64,000 nucleotides of DNA from Rhizobium redzepovicii (GTDB lineage: Bacteria > Pseudomonadota > Alphaproteobacteria > Rhizobiales > Rhizobiaceae): positions 1 to 64,000 of the forward strand of contig NZ_JAILYH010000024.1 of assembly GCF_019793435.1 (NCBI RefSeq), written 5' to 3'. The position numbers were made by a program, and so were the translations under genes. Below are positions 31,108 through 40,601 of this stretch, in pieces (the first letter of the stretch is position 1; each line of letters opens with the position of its first letter). Below the pieces are notes generated by a model. The model ran no database searches. It was given only the letters and a program-made list of their open reading frames with translations, and was not told where the DNA came from.

Positions 31108-34100
31108 CTAGATCGCTTTGGCTCCCTGCTTGTTGCGTTCGAGCAGCGCCTTGACGGTTGCGTCGGTCACCTTGCCGTCCGGCTCTTGGCCGATCGACTT
31201 CTGGAAGTTCTTGATCGCGGTCACCGTCTTGGCGCCCATTTCGCCATCCGGCGTCCCGGCGTCGAAGCCGTTATTGTTGAGGATCGCCTGGATGTTGCGG
31301 ACCGCCTTCTTCATGTCGACGCTCGCCGTCTTCAGGCCGGTTCCCGCCCATTCGTCCGGAATGTCGATGGTATTGCTGCGGTGGTCGAGCGGCTCCGGCT
31401 TCCAGAGATCGGCCTTGGCGCGGGCACGTTCGAGCTGGTCGGGCTTCATGGCGTTGGCCACTTCGTCGCGCTTCTGCGCCGCATCCTTGTCGCCGGCCTT
31501 GGCGGCAATCGCAAACCATTTGTAGGATTCTTCGAGATCCGCCGGGACGCCGTTACCCCTCGCGCAGAGGATCGCCAAGTTGAACTGGCTGTCGGTGATG
31601 CCGAGGTTGGCAGCCTTGGTGAACCAGGAGGCGGCCGTCGCATAATCCTGCTGGCCAAGAGCGCCAGAGGCGTAGAGCACGGCGAGATTGTGCATGGCGC
31701 TGGCATTGCCCTGGTTTGCCGCCTGTTCGTAGAAGCCCTTGGCCTTGGCGATGTCGCGTTCGACGCCGTTGCCCTTCTCGTACATGCTGCCGAGCCGGTA
31801 TTGCGCCGGTGCAAAACCCTTGTCGGCCGAAAGCTGGTACCAGCCTGCGGCTTGCTTCTGATCGACGGTGATGCCGTTGCGGCCGTCCGAATAACGCGCG
31901 CCGATCTCAAACAGCGCCAGCGCATCGCCGCCCTGCGCCGCATCGGCAAGCGATTTCGGCTGGATGGTGTCGGGAATGGCGATGGCGGCCTGGGGCGCGC
32001 TGGCCGCCGGCGTATTCGCGACGAAGCCCGATGTCTCCTGCGCAGCACCCGATGGCGCGCCGGGGGCAAAGGTCGCGGCCCCTTCGCCGTCGAGCGGCGT
32101 CGCGTCGGTCAGATGATCTCCGGCAACCGGTGGGGTTGCCTCGGGTTGTGCCTGCTCGGCGGCGGGTGGGGTCGCCTCCGCTGTGGGAGCGGCCGTCTCT
32201 GCGGCATTGCTGTCCGACTGGGCCGGCGTCGCTTCAGGCAAGGCCGGCTGCGGGTTCTCGGTCGCGCCGGTCAGGGCCGAGACCTCGGCCGGCGGCTGCG
32301 GTGCGCTCTCGCCGCTCGTCAGCGTTCTCGCAAGCGGAAAGGCCATGATCGCGAGCAGCACGGCGCCGACTGCCAGCAGGATCGGCCGGCGGTAACGCGA
32401 AAAGGCGCTGGTCTTGCCTGCCTTATCCGTCTTCTCGGAAATCTTGCCGCCCTTGTCGGCAGCCTTCTTCTCGCCCTTGACGGCTGCCTGTTTCGGATTG
32501 GCGTCCACCTCCATCGCGGCCGCCTGAGCGGCGCGACGGGCAGCGGCGATATAATCGGCGCGATCAGTTTCGGCGGCAGGTTTGCCACGTGCCGCACTCT
32601 GGCTGGCGCGAACCCGCTCGAGGATCTTCTTGACGTCCGGTGCGCCCGAGCCCGGCTCGAGCAGTTCGTTTGATGCATCCGACGGCATCACGTCGGCGGG
32701 ATCGATCGACGGCGCGGGGTCGATCATCGGGCGTTCGGCTGCCCGGTTTTCGGCCTTCTTGCCGGGCCGCAGCCGCTTGCCGAGGCTGGCGAGCAGGCTG
32801 GCCTTTGCCGGTGCCTGTGCCAGCGCGGGGGTGGCAGCCTCCGGCGTCCTGGTGGCGGCTTCGATGGCGATCGCGCTCGTTCCGCTCATGGCGGTTGCCT
32901 GTGCCGGGGGGGCAGGTTCGGGGGCGACCTCGGCGGTGCGGATGACGGGAGAGGCCTTCGCCGTCGCGACAGCGGCCGGCGCCTTGTTCATCTCGGCCTC
33001 GGCCACCATCAGCGCATAGGGATCGACATCGAAGTCGACCTCGGCCAACGGCATCTGGGCGGCCGGCCGCCCGCGCTCTTCCATGCCATCGAGGCGATCG
33101 GCGATATGCACCAGCGTCTCGTGCAGCGCCTTGAAGGTCTTGTGCGTGCGTTCCTCGCTGTCGCGGCTGATATCCTCGAGATGGCGCAGGTCTTCGGCGA
33201 GCGCCGTCAGCGCCGACATGTCGGCGGCGGGCACGCCGCCCTGGGCGGCGCCATTGCGCGAATAGGCCTCTACGACGGCCTCAGCCGCCTGGCGCGCTGC
33301 CTCGATGATATATTCGTCGCTGGTCGCCATATAATCTTCGATCGCGCCCATCCGCCGGTCGAGATCGGCGGGGATCGCAGCGCTTTCGCGCGGCTCGCTC
33401 ATCAGCGCCGAAAGATTGGCGATCTGGTCTTCGAGGTTCTTCAGCGCGTGCGGATCGGTCGGAGCTGCCGCCGTGCTCTCTTCCAGCCGGGCGGCGATGT
33501 CGCTCAGCCGTCCTTCCAAACGCTGGAAGGCGCCGTCGTCGACCGCCGCCACGGGCGCCGGCTGCTGATAGGCCATCTCGTCGATGCGTCGGGCGAGATG
33601 ATCGAGCCGCTGCGCCAGCACGTCGTTGACGGCGCCGTTTTCGAGCGCGTCGATCTTGCGGGAAATGTCGGAAAGCGGTCCGGTGAGATCGGGCTGCGGC
33701 GCGGCCTTCTGGGTGTGCTCCAGCAGATAGGACAGATGTTCCAGCCGTTCGTCGAGTCGCGACGTCGCTTCCGCCTTGGTCAGCTCCTCGACGCGGGATG
33801 TTAGGGCCTCGAGCCGCAGCGCCAGCTCCTCATCAGGCGTTGCGCGATTGGCCGCATCATGACTCATCAGGTCGATCTGGTCGGCCAGCGCCGAAAGCCG
33901 GCCCTCCAGCCGCTGCATCAGCCCCGGATCGTTGGCGGCGGCCGCGCGTCCGCTGGCCGCGATCGCCCGGCTGATCTCGTCGAGCCGCATGTCCATGGCG
34001 GCGAACTGTTCGGACATCACCCGGTCGTGCGGCTGGATCATGCTGCCGAACTGTTCCATCGCCGTGGCGATGGCGATGAGCTTGTCCTCAAGCGCCCTGA

Positions 34101-34893
34101 CCGCCGGGCTTTCGCCCATGCCGCCGATATGGCGCTTGATGTCGTCGAGCCGATAGGCGAGCGAAACCAGTTCTTCCTGCAGCCCCTCGGTATCGAGGGC
34201 GGCAAGCCGGCTTTCGAAGCCGTCCCAGCGATTTTCCATATGGCGCAGCGAATCCTCGCGCGCCAGCCCGTCCATCAGCGAGCGCAGTTCCTCGAAATCC
34301 TCGCGAAGGCCGGCGGCCTCCGGGGCGCTCGAACGGCCGGTCAGCTGGGTGATGCTCTGGGCAAGGCGGCCCATATCGGCGCGCATGTCGTCGGCGAAGC
34401 GGCCGTCTCCGGCATTCGTCTTGATCTCGCGAAGTTCGGCGCGCAGCGCGTTCATCTCGCGGGTGACGCCTTCGGAAATGTCGCGCTTCAGGTCTTGGCG
34501 CAGGTTGACGAGCGCCTGGGCGATCTCCGTCATCGTGTCGTCGCCGGGGCGGAAGGCGGGTGCCGCCTGCGGTGCGGCGCGCGGCGCAGGGTCGCGCAAT
34601 TGCGGGGCCGGCTCGCGTCCGTAGGGCCGCTCACGGCCGGCTTCGAGCGCGCGTTGGCGCTGGCGGATTTCGGCGAGCGGATCCGGCCGCGGCTCGATCG
34701 GCGCCCTTGCCGGGCGCGGAGGGTTGGAGCCGGCATAGGGATCGCGCTCGGCCGTTGCCGTGCGCGGCCGCTGTTCGCGCCCGCTGCCCATCAGCCCTTC
34801 AATGCGCGCCTCCAGCCCCTCGATCGTGCGGTTCAGCGCATCGAGCGAGGTCCTGTCGGACTGTCGGGAAGGATTTGATCGCGATCCGTTCAT
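31108..34893 (-). CDS. podJ: PodJ-type polarity protein with Sel1 repeats and peptidoglycan-binding domain
   Basis: 1261 aa from ATG 34893; an upstream ATG at 34992 would add 33 residues and has no ribosome site. The cytoplasmic N-terminal two-thirds is coiled coil (SLDALNRTIEGLEARIEGL onward, many LxxRxxE heptads). A single TM helix (RRPILLAVGAVLLAIMAFPL) follows, then an Ala/Pro-rich stretch, four Sel1 repeats (ALFEIGARYSDG, AQYRLGSMYEKGNG, AMHNLAVLYASG, SQFNLAILCARGNG) and a C-terminal PG_binding_1 domain (NIQAILNNNGFDAG, AIKNFQKSIG). This order is that of PodJ from Caulobacter and Agrobacterium, which marks the new pole and recruits polar proteins. Confidence 0.85.
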   Translation of the reverse strand: MNGSRSNPSRQSDRTSLDALNRTIEGLEARIEGLMGSGREQRPRTATAERDPYAGSNPPRPARAPIEPRPDPLAEIRQRQRALEAGRERPYGREPAPQLRDPAPRAAPQAAPAFRPGDDTMTEIAQALVNLRQDLKRDISEGVTREMNALRAELREIKTNAGDGRFADDMRADMGRLAQSITQLTGRSSAPEAAGLREDFEELRSLMDGLAREDSLRHMENRWDGFESRLAALDTEGLQEELVSLAYRLDDIKRHIGGMGESPAVRALEDKLIAIATAMEQFGSMIQPHDRVMSEQFAAMDMRLDEISRAIAASGRAAAANDPGLMQRLEGRLSALADQIDLMSHDAANRATPDEELALRLEALTSRVEELTKAEATSRLDERLEHLSYLLEHTQKAAPQPDLTGPLSDISRKIDALENGAVNDVLAQRLDHLARRIDEMAYQQPAPVAAVDDGAFQRLEGRLSDIAARLEESTAAAPTDPHALKNLEDQIANLSALMSEPRESAAIPADLDRRMGAIEDYMATSDEYIIEAARQAAEAVVEAYSRNGAAQGGVPAADMSALTALAEDLRHLEDISRDSEERTHKTFKALHETLVHIADRLDGMEERGRPAAQMPLAEVDFDVDPYALMVAEAEMNKAPAAVATAKASPVIRTAEVAPEPAPPAQATAMSGTSAIAIEAATRTPEAATPALAQAPAKASLLASLGKRLRPGKKAENRAAERPMIDPAPSIDPADVMPSDASNELLEPGSGAPDVKKILERVRASQSAARGKPAAETDRADYIAAARRAAQAAAMEVDANPKQAAVKGEKKAADKGGKISEKTDKAGKTSAFSRYRRPILLAVGAVLLAIMAFPLARTLTSGESAPQPPAEVSALTGATENPQPALPEATPAQSDSNAAETAAPTAEATPPAAEQAQPEATPPVAGDHLTDATPLDGEGAATFAPGAPSGAAQETSGFVANTPAASAPQAAIAIPDTIQPKSLADAAQGGDALALFEIGARYSDGRNGITVDQKQAAGWYQLSADKGFAPAQYRLGSMYEKGNGVERDIAKAKGFYEQAANQGNASAMHNLAVLYASGALGQQDYATAASWFTKAANLGITDSQFNLAILCARGNGVPADLEESYKWFAIAAKAGDKDAAQKRDEVANAMKPDQLERARAKADLWKPEPLDHRSNTIDIPDEWAGTGLKTASVDMKKAVRNIQAILNNNGFDAGTPDGEMGAKTVTAIKNFQKSIGQEPDGKVTDATVKALLERNKQGAKAI

Positions 34894-35071
34894 CTTCTTG
34901 CTCGCTTCGACTGCTCGACCCCTCGTCAGAGCTCGATCTGTGGCTTTTCCGTCTGTGGCCAGCGTCTTCACGCGGACCGGAGCATCTTTCATCAGAAGTT
35001 AGTCAATTAGACTTTCCTCAAGCTGAACGATGTAGCGGCATCCCTGGGAAACGCGAGACTGGGAAAAGGAA

Positions 35072-35097
35072 TGCGGATTGCTGTTGCTCAATCCGCA
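35072..35097 (-). terminator. Hairpin in the VOC-podJ spacer
   Basis: TGCGGATTG (35072-35080) and CAATCCGCA (35089-35097), loop 8 bases, followed on the minus strand by TTCCTTTTCCC. It probably ends the VOC transcript and is followed by the podJ promoter region. A second small stem (CGCC / GGCG, 35165-35178) is nearby. The rest of the 34894-35220 gap shows nothing definite. Confidence 0.5.
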
Positions 35098-35220
35098 CCT
35101 TTCACGAAACGTGGTAAACAAGCCGTTAATGTCGCTGAGAATTTTTTAACGTTTGGGCTCAAAACGCCGTTTTTGGCGGCAATTGCCGGCCAATTGGTCG
35201 GATCGAAGGGCGGTGCGCGT

Positions 35221-35586
35221 TCAGGCCGGCCGCTTATATTGCAGCTCGATCTTCACGCCCTCGGGGCCGTAAACGAAGACCTGGCCGAGATCGGTGTCGG
35301 GGATATCGTAATATTCGTAGCGATAGCCGCTCGACTTGATGCGCTCCAGCGCCGGGGCGAATTCGTAAAGGCTAAAGGCGACATGGTTGAAGATGCCGGG
35401 TGGAAAATCACCGCTGCGCGATGTCAGGCTGAGATGGATGACCGGGCGGTCGTCGAGATAGAGCCAGTGGCCGGGCGAGGGGAAAGGCGGCCGGTAGCCT
35501 TCCTCGACGCCGAGCACGGTCTTGAAGAAGCCGATCATGCGAGGCGCATCGCGGGTATCGATCGTGACATGGTCCAGGCGCGGCAT
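35221..35586 (-). CDS. VOC superfamily protein
   Basis: 121 aa. It starts MPRLDHVTIDTRDAPRMIGFF, with His6 as likely metal ligand, then IHLSLTS, a central FNHVAFSLYEF with His, and the closing EGVKIELQYK with Glu. A single two-module VOC domain, substrate unknown. It is followed on the same strand by the podJ spacer and preceded by the SDR gene 85 bases upstream, so the two small enzymes may be cotranscribed. Confidence 0.85.
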   Translation of the reverse strand: MPRLDHVTIDTRDAPRMIGFFKTVLGVEEGYRPPFPSPGHWLYLDDRPVIHLSLTSRSGDFPPGIFNHVAFSLYEFAPALERIKSSGYRYEYYDIPDTDLGQVFVYGPEGVKIELQYKRPA

Positions 35587-35670
35587 CGGTTCCTCCCTGC
35601 CAGCTCTTTCGACGAAACATAGTCTGTTCGTAACCGCCGCGAAAGCGGCCTCTTCTGCGCCGCCGGCAGC

Positions 35671-36372
35671 TCAGAAATTCTCCGTCCATGGCCGGACTTC
35701 CACTTCCAGCGACCAAGCACTGCGGTGCTGGCGAAGCACGTCGATATAGGTCTGGGCGATCGCGTCCGGCAGCAGCGTGCCGTCTGGTTTCTCCGCCCGG
35801 TCCGGCCGGATTTCGGAACGCACGCCGCCGTCGATGACGAAATGGGCGACATGGATGCCCATCGGCCCGAGCTCGCGGGCGGCACTCTGGGCAAGGCCGC
35901 GCAGCGCGAACTTGCCCATAGCGAAGGGAGCCGATTGCGCAAAGCCTTTCACGCTTGCCGAAGCGCCGGTGAAGAAGATCGCGCCGCGGCCGCGCGGTAT
36001 CATGTGCTGCGCCGCCTGTTGCGCCACCAGAAAGCCGCCGAAGGCGGTGGTCGCGATCGCCTTTTCCACTTCGGCGGGGTCGAGTTCGGCAAACGGGCCG
36101 CGCACCCGGGCGCCGGCATTGAAGATCACGACCTCTGGCCCGCCGATGGTGGCGGCAGCCTCTTCGAACAGCGCCGCGACGCTGGCAGGCTTCGACACAT
36201 CGGCGCTGAATGCGCTGGCGCCTGTTTCCTCCAAGAGCGCCTGGAGCTTTTCGATGTTGCGGGCGGCAAGCCCGACCTTGACTCCGAGCGCCGACAATTG
36301 CCGGGCGAGCGATGCGCTGATGCCGGAACCCGCCCCGACGATGAGGGCGCTGGCATAGGGAAAGTCGGACAT
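35671..36372 (-). CDS. Short-chain dehydrogenase/reductase-like protein lacking the catalytic Tyr
   Basis: 233 aa. The Rossmann motif GAGSGIS (13-19) and NAG (86-88) are present, so NAD(P) binding is likely. At the active site the usual Tyr-x3-Lys reads F150-AMG-K154 (SAPFAMGKFALRGLAQS), so the Tyr is replaced by Phe. I recall a subgroup of SDRs with the FALRGLAQSMARELGP block and this change. Reduction by the usual mechanism is therefore doubtful. The C-terminal half (HVAHFVIDGGVRSEI) fits that subgroup. Confidence 0.85.
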   Translation of the reverse strand: MSDFPYASALIVGAGSGISASLARQLSALGVKVGLAARNIEKLQALLEETGASAFSADVSKPASVAALFEEAAATIGGPEVVIFNAGARVRGPFAELDPAEVEKAIATTAFGGFLVAQQAAQHMIPRGRGAIFFTGASASVKGFAQSAPFAMGKFALRGLAQSAARELGPMGIHVAHFVIDGGVRSEIRPDRAEKPDGTLLPDAIAQTYIDVLRQHRSAWSLEVEVRPWTENF

Positions 36373-36447
36373 GAGTATCTTCCTGCGTGGATCGTCCGAA
36401 AGAGGTAGGAAGTGCCGATGGCTCGTGCCAGCGCCCTGGCGGGAATT

Positions 36448-37146
36448 TCAGTGCGGCCCTACCGCATCGATCGAATAGGCGCTGATGCGCGAGAGGTGAT
36501 TGAAGGAAAGGCCGGTCTCCTCGGCCCATGCATTGAAGGCCTGCTGGATCAGCGGCTGGTCCTTCTTCGCTGTGCCGGAGGCAGACAGCGGCACGCCCGC
36601 CGATCGCAGGCAGGCGAGTACGTCCATCGTGGCGACGAAGCTGTCGCGGCCGATGCCGCGCAGGAAATATTGCCCGGTCATGCCGCCGAGCCGGCTGCCG
36701 CGTTTGCTCAGCAGGTCGAGAAGGCCGATCTGGTCCTCTCGCGGCCAGTCGGCGATAAAGGCGCCGGCGCTGCCATATTCCTTCGCCAGCTCCCTCACGA
36801 AAGCGGCATTGGCGCGCACCGCCATGATCTTCGCGCCGTTGCGGATGATCCGTTCGTCCGAGGTCAGCTCATGTCAGTAATCGTCCGGCGCAATATTGAG
36901 CATTGCCGGATCGAAACCGTAAAACGCCGCTTCGAAGCCCGGCCACTTCGCATCGATCACCTTCTGGACGAAGCCGCTGTAGAAGATACGTCGGGTCATG
37001 TCGGCGAGGATGCGGTCGTCGGGCATGGTGCGCAGCCGGTCGTGATCCGGCCGATGTTTCTCCAGCATTGCCTGCAGCGCTGCCGCGCCGCCTTTCCGTT
37101 GCTCCGCACGCTGCCTTATCGCATCGAAACTGATCATCTGAAGCAT
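36448..37146 (-). pseudogene. DNA-3-methyladenine glycosylase I-like gene broken by one in-frame TGA
   Basis: The two open parts (37146-36874 and 36825-36448) are in the same frame. Between them, TGA at 36876-36874 is followed in frame by HELTSDERIIRNGAK and then the second part. Family members have Trp at this place (a D-E-F-W-like sequence), so TGG has become TGA at codon 91 of 232. The joined protein shows the family's order: RAEQRKGGAAAL, GFVQKVIDAKWPGFEAAF, ADWPREDQIGLLDLLSKRGSRLGG and GRDSFVATMDVLACL. It would remove alkylated bases from DNA. A sequencing error cannot be excluded. Confidence 0.8.
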
Positions 37147-37283
37147 TCCCGATCTGCGGTTTAAAGAGCCTTGCCGCTTATACGTCGTTCCGCAATGGAC
37201 AAGGAAGGGGAGACGACGTCTCGTCAGCAGTTGCGGATTCGCGCCCGTAATTTTTTTCGCGAAAGGCAGCCAAGGTGGCGATT

Positions 37284-37305
37284 TTGACGTTTACGCAAAC
37301 GTCAA
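37284..37305. promoter_or_regulatory. Perfect palindromic operator before the beta-oxidation operon
   Basis: Arms TTGACGTTT and AAACGTCAA around ACGC, 63 bases upstream of the acyl-CoA dehydrogenase start. The pattern resembles sites of regulators of branched-chain or fatty acid degradation (LiuR/FadP type) in proteobacteria. A repressor acting here is inferred. Confidence 0.7.
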
Positions 37306-37367
37306 TATTTTGTAAGACAGTCCGCGAGGCCGGCGCGACCGGCAGTCGAATGGGAGGAATTTGACAG

Positions 37368-39164
37368 ATGCCAGTCTACAAGGCCCCGGTGAACGATACG
37401 CTCTTCGTCCTGAACGACGTGCTGGGCCTCGAACGCTACAACAATCTGCCGGGTTTCGCCGACGCCACGCCCGATATGATCGAAGCGATCCTCGGCGAGG
37501 CGGCCAAGGTGGCCGAAGAAGTTCTCTTTCCCGTGAATTATTCCGGCGATCAGGAAGGCTGCACGCGCCACGACGATGCCAGCGTCTCGACGCCGAAAGG
37601 CTTCCAGGAGGCTTACAAAGCCTATCGCGATGGCGGCTGGATCGGCCTTGCGGTGCCGGAGGAATTCGGCGGGCAGGGGCTTCCCTATACGCTGCATACC
37701 GCCGTCGGCGAATATACCTCCGCCGCCAACATGTCGTTGATGATGTATCCGGGCCTGACGCAGGGCGCGATCGCCGCGATCCTCGTCCACGGTTCGGCCG
37801 AGCAGAAAACCACCTATCTGCCGAAGATGGTGGACGGCGCCTGGACCGGCACGATGAACTTGACCGAGCCGCATTGCGGCACCGATCTCGGCATACTGCG
37901 CACCAAGGCAGTGCCGCAGGCCGACGGCAGCTACAAGATCTCCGGCCAGAAGATCTTCATCTCCGCCGGTGAGCATGACCTTGCCGACAACATCGTCCAC
38001 TTGGTGCTTGCCCGCATCGAAGGCGCGCCGGAGGGTACCAAGGGCATCTCGCTCTTCATCGTACCGAAATTCCTCGTCGGCAAGGACGGTGCGCTTGGCG
38101 CCCGCAACGCGGTCACCTGCGGTGCGATCGAGCACAAGATGGGCATCCACGCCAACGCCACCTGCGTCATGAATTACGACGAGGCGACCGGCTTCCTGAT
38201 CGGCGCCGAAAACCGCGGCCTCAACGCCATGTTCGTGATGATGAACGAGGCCCGTCTGATGGTCGGCCTGCAGGGTATCGCCATTTCCGAGATCGCCTAT
38301 CAGAATGCCGCCAACTACGCCCGCGACCGCATCCAGGGTCGCTCGCTGTCCGGCCCTAAGGCGCCGGACAAGAAGGCCGATCCGATCATCGTCCATCCCG
38401 ATATCCGCCGAACGCTGATGACCATCCGCGCCTTCAACGAGGCCGGCCGCGCCTTCCTGCTCTGGACGGCGCTCAAATCCGATATCGCCCACCGCGCCAC
38501 CGACGACAAGGAGCGCCAGACGGCCGACGATATTCTCGGCCTCGTCACCCCCATCCTCAAGGGCGTGATGACCGACAAGGGCTTCGATAACGCCGTCATG
38601 GCCCAGCAGGTCTTCGGCGGTCACGGCTATATCGAAGAACACGGCATGAGCCAGTATGTGCGCGATGCCCGCATCGCCATGATCTATGAAGGCGCCAACG
38701 GCATTCAGGCGCTCGACCTCGTCGGCCGCAAGCTCGCCCTGAACGGCGGCCGCGCCGCCATGGCCCTCTTCAAGGAGATCGGTGATTTCTGCGAGGAGAA
38801 CCGCGGCGACGAAAAGCTCTCCTTCTTCACCAAGCATCTGAAGAAGGGCTTGAACGACGTCCAGGCCGCGACCATGTGGTTCATGCAGAACGCCATGGCC
38901 AAGCCCGACAACGCCGGCGCCGGCTCGACCGACTATATGCATCTCTTCGGCCTCGTCGTTCTCGGCTATATGTGGGCAAAGATGGCGAAAGCCGCCGATG
39001 ACGGCCTTGCATCCGGCGATGCGAGCCGCGAAGATTTCCTGAAGAACAAGCTGGTGACCGCCCGCTTCTTCATGGAGCGCATCATGCCGGAAACCGCGCT
39101 GCGCAAGACCCGCATCGAAGCCGGCGCCGACACGATGATGGACCTGGCCGCGGAAGCCTTCTAA
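37368..39164 (+). CDS. Acyl-CoA dehydrogenase, long (DmdC/FadE-like) type
   Basis: 598 aa, the length of acyl-CoA dehydrogenases with an extra C-terminal domain. It performs the first, FAD-dependent step of beta-oxidation, making an enoyl-CoA. Visible: EEFGGQGLPYTLHTAVGEY, FAD/substrate motif MNLTEPHCGTDLGILRTKA, QKIFISAGEHDLADN, KMGIHANATCVMNYDEATG, QVFGGHGYIEEHGMSQYVRDARIAMIYEGANGIQ-type block near the end, and a C-terminal extension to 598. It is the first gene of an operon with thiolase, cupin and FadJ-like genes. Confidence 0.93.
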   Translation: MPVYKAPVNDTLFVLNDVLGLERYNNLPGFADATPDMIEAILGEAAKVAEEVLFPVNYSGDQEGCTRHDDASVSTPKGFQEAYKAYRDGGWIGLAVPEEFGGQGLPYTLHTAVGEYTSAANMSLMMYPGLTQGAIAAILVHGSAEQKTTYLPKMVDGAWTGTMNLTEPHCGTDLGILRTKAVPQADGSYKISGQKIFISAGEHDLADNIVHLVLARIEGAPEGTKGISLFIVPKFLVGKDGALGARNAVTCGAIEHKMGIHANATCVMNYDEATGFLIGAENRGLNAMFVMMNEARLMVGLQGIAISEIAYQNAANYARDRIQGRSLSGPKAPDKKADPIIVHPDIRRTLMTIRAFNEAGRAFLLWTALKSDIAHRATDDKERQTADDILGLVTPILKGVMTDKGFDNAVMAQQVFGGHGYIEEHGMSQYVRDARIAMIYEGANGIQALDLVGRKLALNGGRAAMALFKEIGDFCEENRGDEKLSFFTKHLKKGLNDVQAATMWFMQNAMAKPDNAGAGSTDYMHLFGLVVLGYMWAKMAKAADDGLASGDASREDFLKNKLVTARFFMERIMPETALRKTRIEAGADTMMDLAAEAF

Positions 39165-39345
39165 TTGAGGTTCCCCCTTCTCCCTAGCGGGGAGAAGGTG
39201 GCCCGAAGGGTCGGATGAGGGGGCCGCAGGCGCGGCTTTCGTTTGGCTCCGGCCTTGCCGGAGACCCCCTCATCGCCTCGCTTTGCCCAAGGTCGAGCCA
39301 CTGGTCTCGACCCGTCCTTCGCACCCCGCTGGGGAGAAGGGAAAA
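39165..39345. repeat. Rhizobial intergenic repeat (family B), third copy
   Basis: Contains CTAGCGGGGAGAAGG, GGATGAGGGGGCC and an inverted ACCCCCTCATC further on, followed by GGTCGAGCCACTGGTCTCGA and CCGTCCTTC, matching pieces of the copies at 8138 and 10735. It is inside the operon between dehydrogenase and thiolase genes. Confidence 0.7.
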
Positions 39346-39390
39346 CACGAAATTTACCGGCGCCCGCCGCGCCGCCAGGGAGACGAGACA

Positions 39391-40599
39391 ATGACCGAGG
39401 TTTTCATTTACGATCACGTCCGCACGCCGCGCGGCCGCGGCAAGAAGGATGGCGCCCTGCATGAGGTGCCCTCCGTCCGCCTTGCGGCCAAGACGCTGGA
39501 GGCAATCCGCGACCGCAACGGGCTCGACACCACGACGGTCGACGACATCATCATGGGCTGCGTCGATCCGGTGATGGATGCCGGCGCGGTCATCCCCAAG
39601 GCCGCCGCTTTCGAGGCCGGTTATTCCACCAGGGCGCCCGGCATGCAGATCTCCCGTTTCTGCGCCTCCGGGCTCGATGCCGTCAATTTCGGCGCCGGCA
39701 AGATCGCCCAAGGGGCCGACGACATCGTCATCGCGGGCGGCGTCGAAAGCATGTCCCGCGTCGGCCTCGGCATGTCCGGCGGCGCCTGGTTCATGGATCC
39801 CTCGGTGAATTTCCCGGCCTATTTCATGCCGCAGGGCGTCTCGGCCGATCTCATCGCCACCAAATACGGTTTCAGCAGAACCGATCTCGACGCCTATGCC
39901 GTCGAGAGCCAGAAGCGCGCCGGACATGCCTGGGCGCAGGGTTGGTTCGACAAGTCGGTCGTCCCGGTCAAGGATCAGAACGGCCTGACGATCCTGGATA
40001 AGGATGAACATATGCGCCCGGGCACCGATATGCAGGCGCTGGCTTCGCTCAATCCGTCCTTCCAGATGCCGGGCGAGATGGGCGGCTTCGAAGCCGTCGG
40101 CATCCAGGCGCATCCCGAGATCGAGCGCATCAACTATGTCCACCATGCCGGCAATTCCTCCGGCATCGTTGACGGCGCCGGCGTCGTCCTGCTCGGCTCG
40201 AAGGCCGGCGGCGAAAGCATGGGGCTGAAGCCCCGCGCCCGCATCAAGGCCTTCGCCAATATCGGCTCCGATCCGGCTTTGATGCTGACCGGCCCGGTCG
40301 ATGTCACCGAGAAGCTGTTGACGCGGACCGGCATGCGCCTTGCCGATATCGACCTCTTCGAGCTGAACGAGGCCTTCGCCGCCGTGGTGCTGCGATACAT
40401 GCAGGCTTTCGACATCGATCACGACAGGATCAACGTCAATGGCGGCGCCATCGCCATGGGCCATCCGCTCGGCGCCACCGGCGCGATGATCCTCGGCACG
40501 GTGCTGGACGAACTTGAACGCCGCGACCTCAACACCGCGCTGGTGACGCTCTGCATCGGCGCCGGCATGGGCACGGCAACGGTTATCGAAAGGGTCTGA
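39391..40599 (+). CDS. Acetyl-CoA C-acyltransferase (thiolase)
   Basis: 402 aa from ATG 39391 (AGGGAGACGAG upstream; the longer frame from 39283 runs through the repeat). The active-site Cys lies in ISRFCASGLDAV, with GGVESMSRV, then NGGAIAMGHPLGATGA (His) and the C-terminal Cys in LCIGAGMGTATVIERV, all intact. It cleaves 3-ketoacyl-CoA in the last step of beta-oxidation. It matches the fatty-acid type, as it is paired with a FadJ-like fusion two genes downstream. Confidence 0.94.
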   Translation: MTEVFIYDHVRTPRGRGKKDGALHEVPSVRLAAKTLEAIRDRNGLDTTTVDDIIMGCVDPVMDAGAVIPKAAAFEAGYSTRAPGMQISRFCASGLDAVNFGAGKIAQGADDIVIAGGVESMSRVGLGMSGGAWFMDPSVNFPAYFMPQGVSADLIATKYGFSRTDLDAYAVESQKRAGHAWAQGWFDKSVVPVKDQNGLTILDKDEHMRPGTDMQALASLNPSFQMPGEMGGFEAVGIQAHPEIERINYVHHAGNSSGIVDGAGVVLLGSKAGGESMGLKPRARIKAFANIGSDPALMLTGPVDVTEKLLTRTGMRLADIDLFELNEAFAAVVLRYMQAFDIDHDRINVNGGAIAMGHPLGATGAMILGTVLDELERRDLNTALVTLCIGAGMGTATVIERV

Positions 40600-40601
40600 G
40601 G

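Noticed and set aside
35100..35160. Possible CtrA box before podJ (TTAA-N7-TTAA type)
   Set aside because: TTAATG and TTTTTTAAC are present but the spacing does not fit the N7 rule.
36826..36876. Selenocysteine reading of the TGA in the glycosylase gene
   Set aside because: No SECIS-like stem noted after the TGA, the family has Trp at this place, and the family is not known to use selenium.
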